Of a stretch of 64,000 nucleotides of DNA, positions 63,411 to 64,000 are shown piece by piece (the first letter of the stretch is position 1; the number at the start of each line of letters is the position of its first letter). Position numbers and translations under genes: made by a program. The notes under the pieces were generated by a model. The model was not told the DNA's origin, ran no database searches, and saw nothing but the letters and a program-made list of their open reading frames with translations. This stretch comes from Eriocheir sinensis. Its lineage: Eukaryota > Arthropoda > Malacostraca > Decapoda > Varunidae. The stretch is from NCBI RefSeq assembly GCF_024679095.1, contig NC_066549.1, positions 4,812,920 through 4,876,919 of the forward strand, in the 5' to 3' direction.

Positions 63411-64000
63411 AAAAAAAAAGACTTGGTGCTGCAGTGTTTAGGGTTAGATGGCACCAAATCACCGGAGTAAAAAAATATATATAAGTTGAGGAAAGAAATA
63501 AGAAGAAACAAGTTGAGAAATGAAATAAGAAGATAATGATACAATACATCCAGCAAAACTTAAATAATTTATCGAGTCTTACGTTCAATGGCGATTTTTA
63601 TTTTATTTTCGGACTTGCATTAGAGTAAATTCATATTTCAGCCTGGTCATTAACCTAATGTCCTTAAACTTTTCCGTGATTATAATCTGGTGGTCATTCG
63701 AGGGTCAAAGAAAGATCTTATCTTAACCCGTCAAGTATCCCTTCTCCCGTCCCCCCCCCCCCCCCTCCCTCCCTGCTGGGCACCCCTACTCCCGTCACCT
63801 CGCTTCCGTACGCTAGTCCGAGAGGGGGTGAGGGGTGAAAAGAGATGGGTGTGGGGGGGGGGGTCTAGATACCCCTCTTCCGTAACCCCGCAAATTACCC
63901 TAACCCCGCTCACCCCCAACCCCCACTTCCAGTCCCCCCCGCTGAGGCAAGCCCCCCGCTGACCGCTAACCCCCCCAACCCCCACTTCCAAATTACCCCC

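Larger units (their letters stand above)
58114..64000 (-). repeat. Right arm of ~6-kb inverted repeat
   Basis: Reverse complement of the left arm, in order: GC-rich segment (58114-58200), polymerase (58381-60560), LINE fragment, 393-bp array, and C-rich outer part (63730-64000). It reaches the window end without a boundary; the last bases pair with about 51593. Confidence 0.92.

Overview
The window looks like nuclear DNA of an arthropod, most probably a decapod crustacean (inference). It has widely spaced spliced genes with GT-AG introns and very many microsatellites. It also holds several LINE families, tRNA-derived SINEs, hAT- and PIF/Harbinger-like MITEs and a Polinton-like element. No bacterial operons, CRISPR arrays or free-standing tRNA/rRNA genes were seen.

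Two host genes can be reconstructed, both on the + strand. Three exons at 11201-11395, 15185-15361 and 17025-17258 join in phase into a 201-residue protein whose C-terminus resembles MEA1 (male-enhanced antigen 1). Six exons between 30407 and 43851 join in phase into a 392-residue type II membrane protein of the beta-1,4-galactosyltransferase family (GT7). Its disulfide, DVD, WGWG-EDDD and metal-binding residues are all readable. A possible further exon at 23742-24250 is split by a hAT-like MITE and is not identified.

Layout: 1-10 kb is non-genic, with a decayed Gag-like gene, minisatellites, a foldback element and SINE remnants. 10-17.3 kb carries the MEA1 gene, whose introns hold a PHD/zinc-knuckle LINE ORF1 and other LINE pieces. 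17.3-30 kb is a transposon graveyard of LINE 3' ends beside (AC)n, nested MITEs, and a 2.7 kb LINE lying between two (TA)n tracts. 30.4-43.9 kb is the galactosyltransferase gene, with a second copy of that LINE, a 35-bp minisatellite and MITEs in its introns. 44-51.5 kb holds a third LINE copy, a Harbinger transposase fragment, a hAT transposase remnant and an internally deleted LINE.

From about 51.59 kb to the window end is a large inverted repeat with arms of about 6 kb and a spacer of about 0.56 kb. Each arm carries a broken protein-primed DNA polymerase B gene, a LINE endonuclease fragment and an array of about five units of about 393 bp containing (TG)n. The spacer holds the catalytic part of an adenovirus-type cysteine protease. 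This palindromic Polinton/Maverick-like structure is the most unusual feature and runs off the right edge. All family names come from reading motifs by eye; no database search was made.
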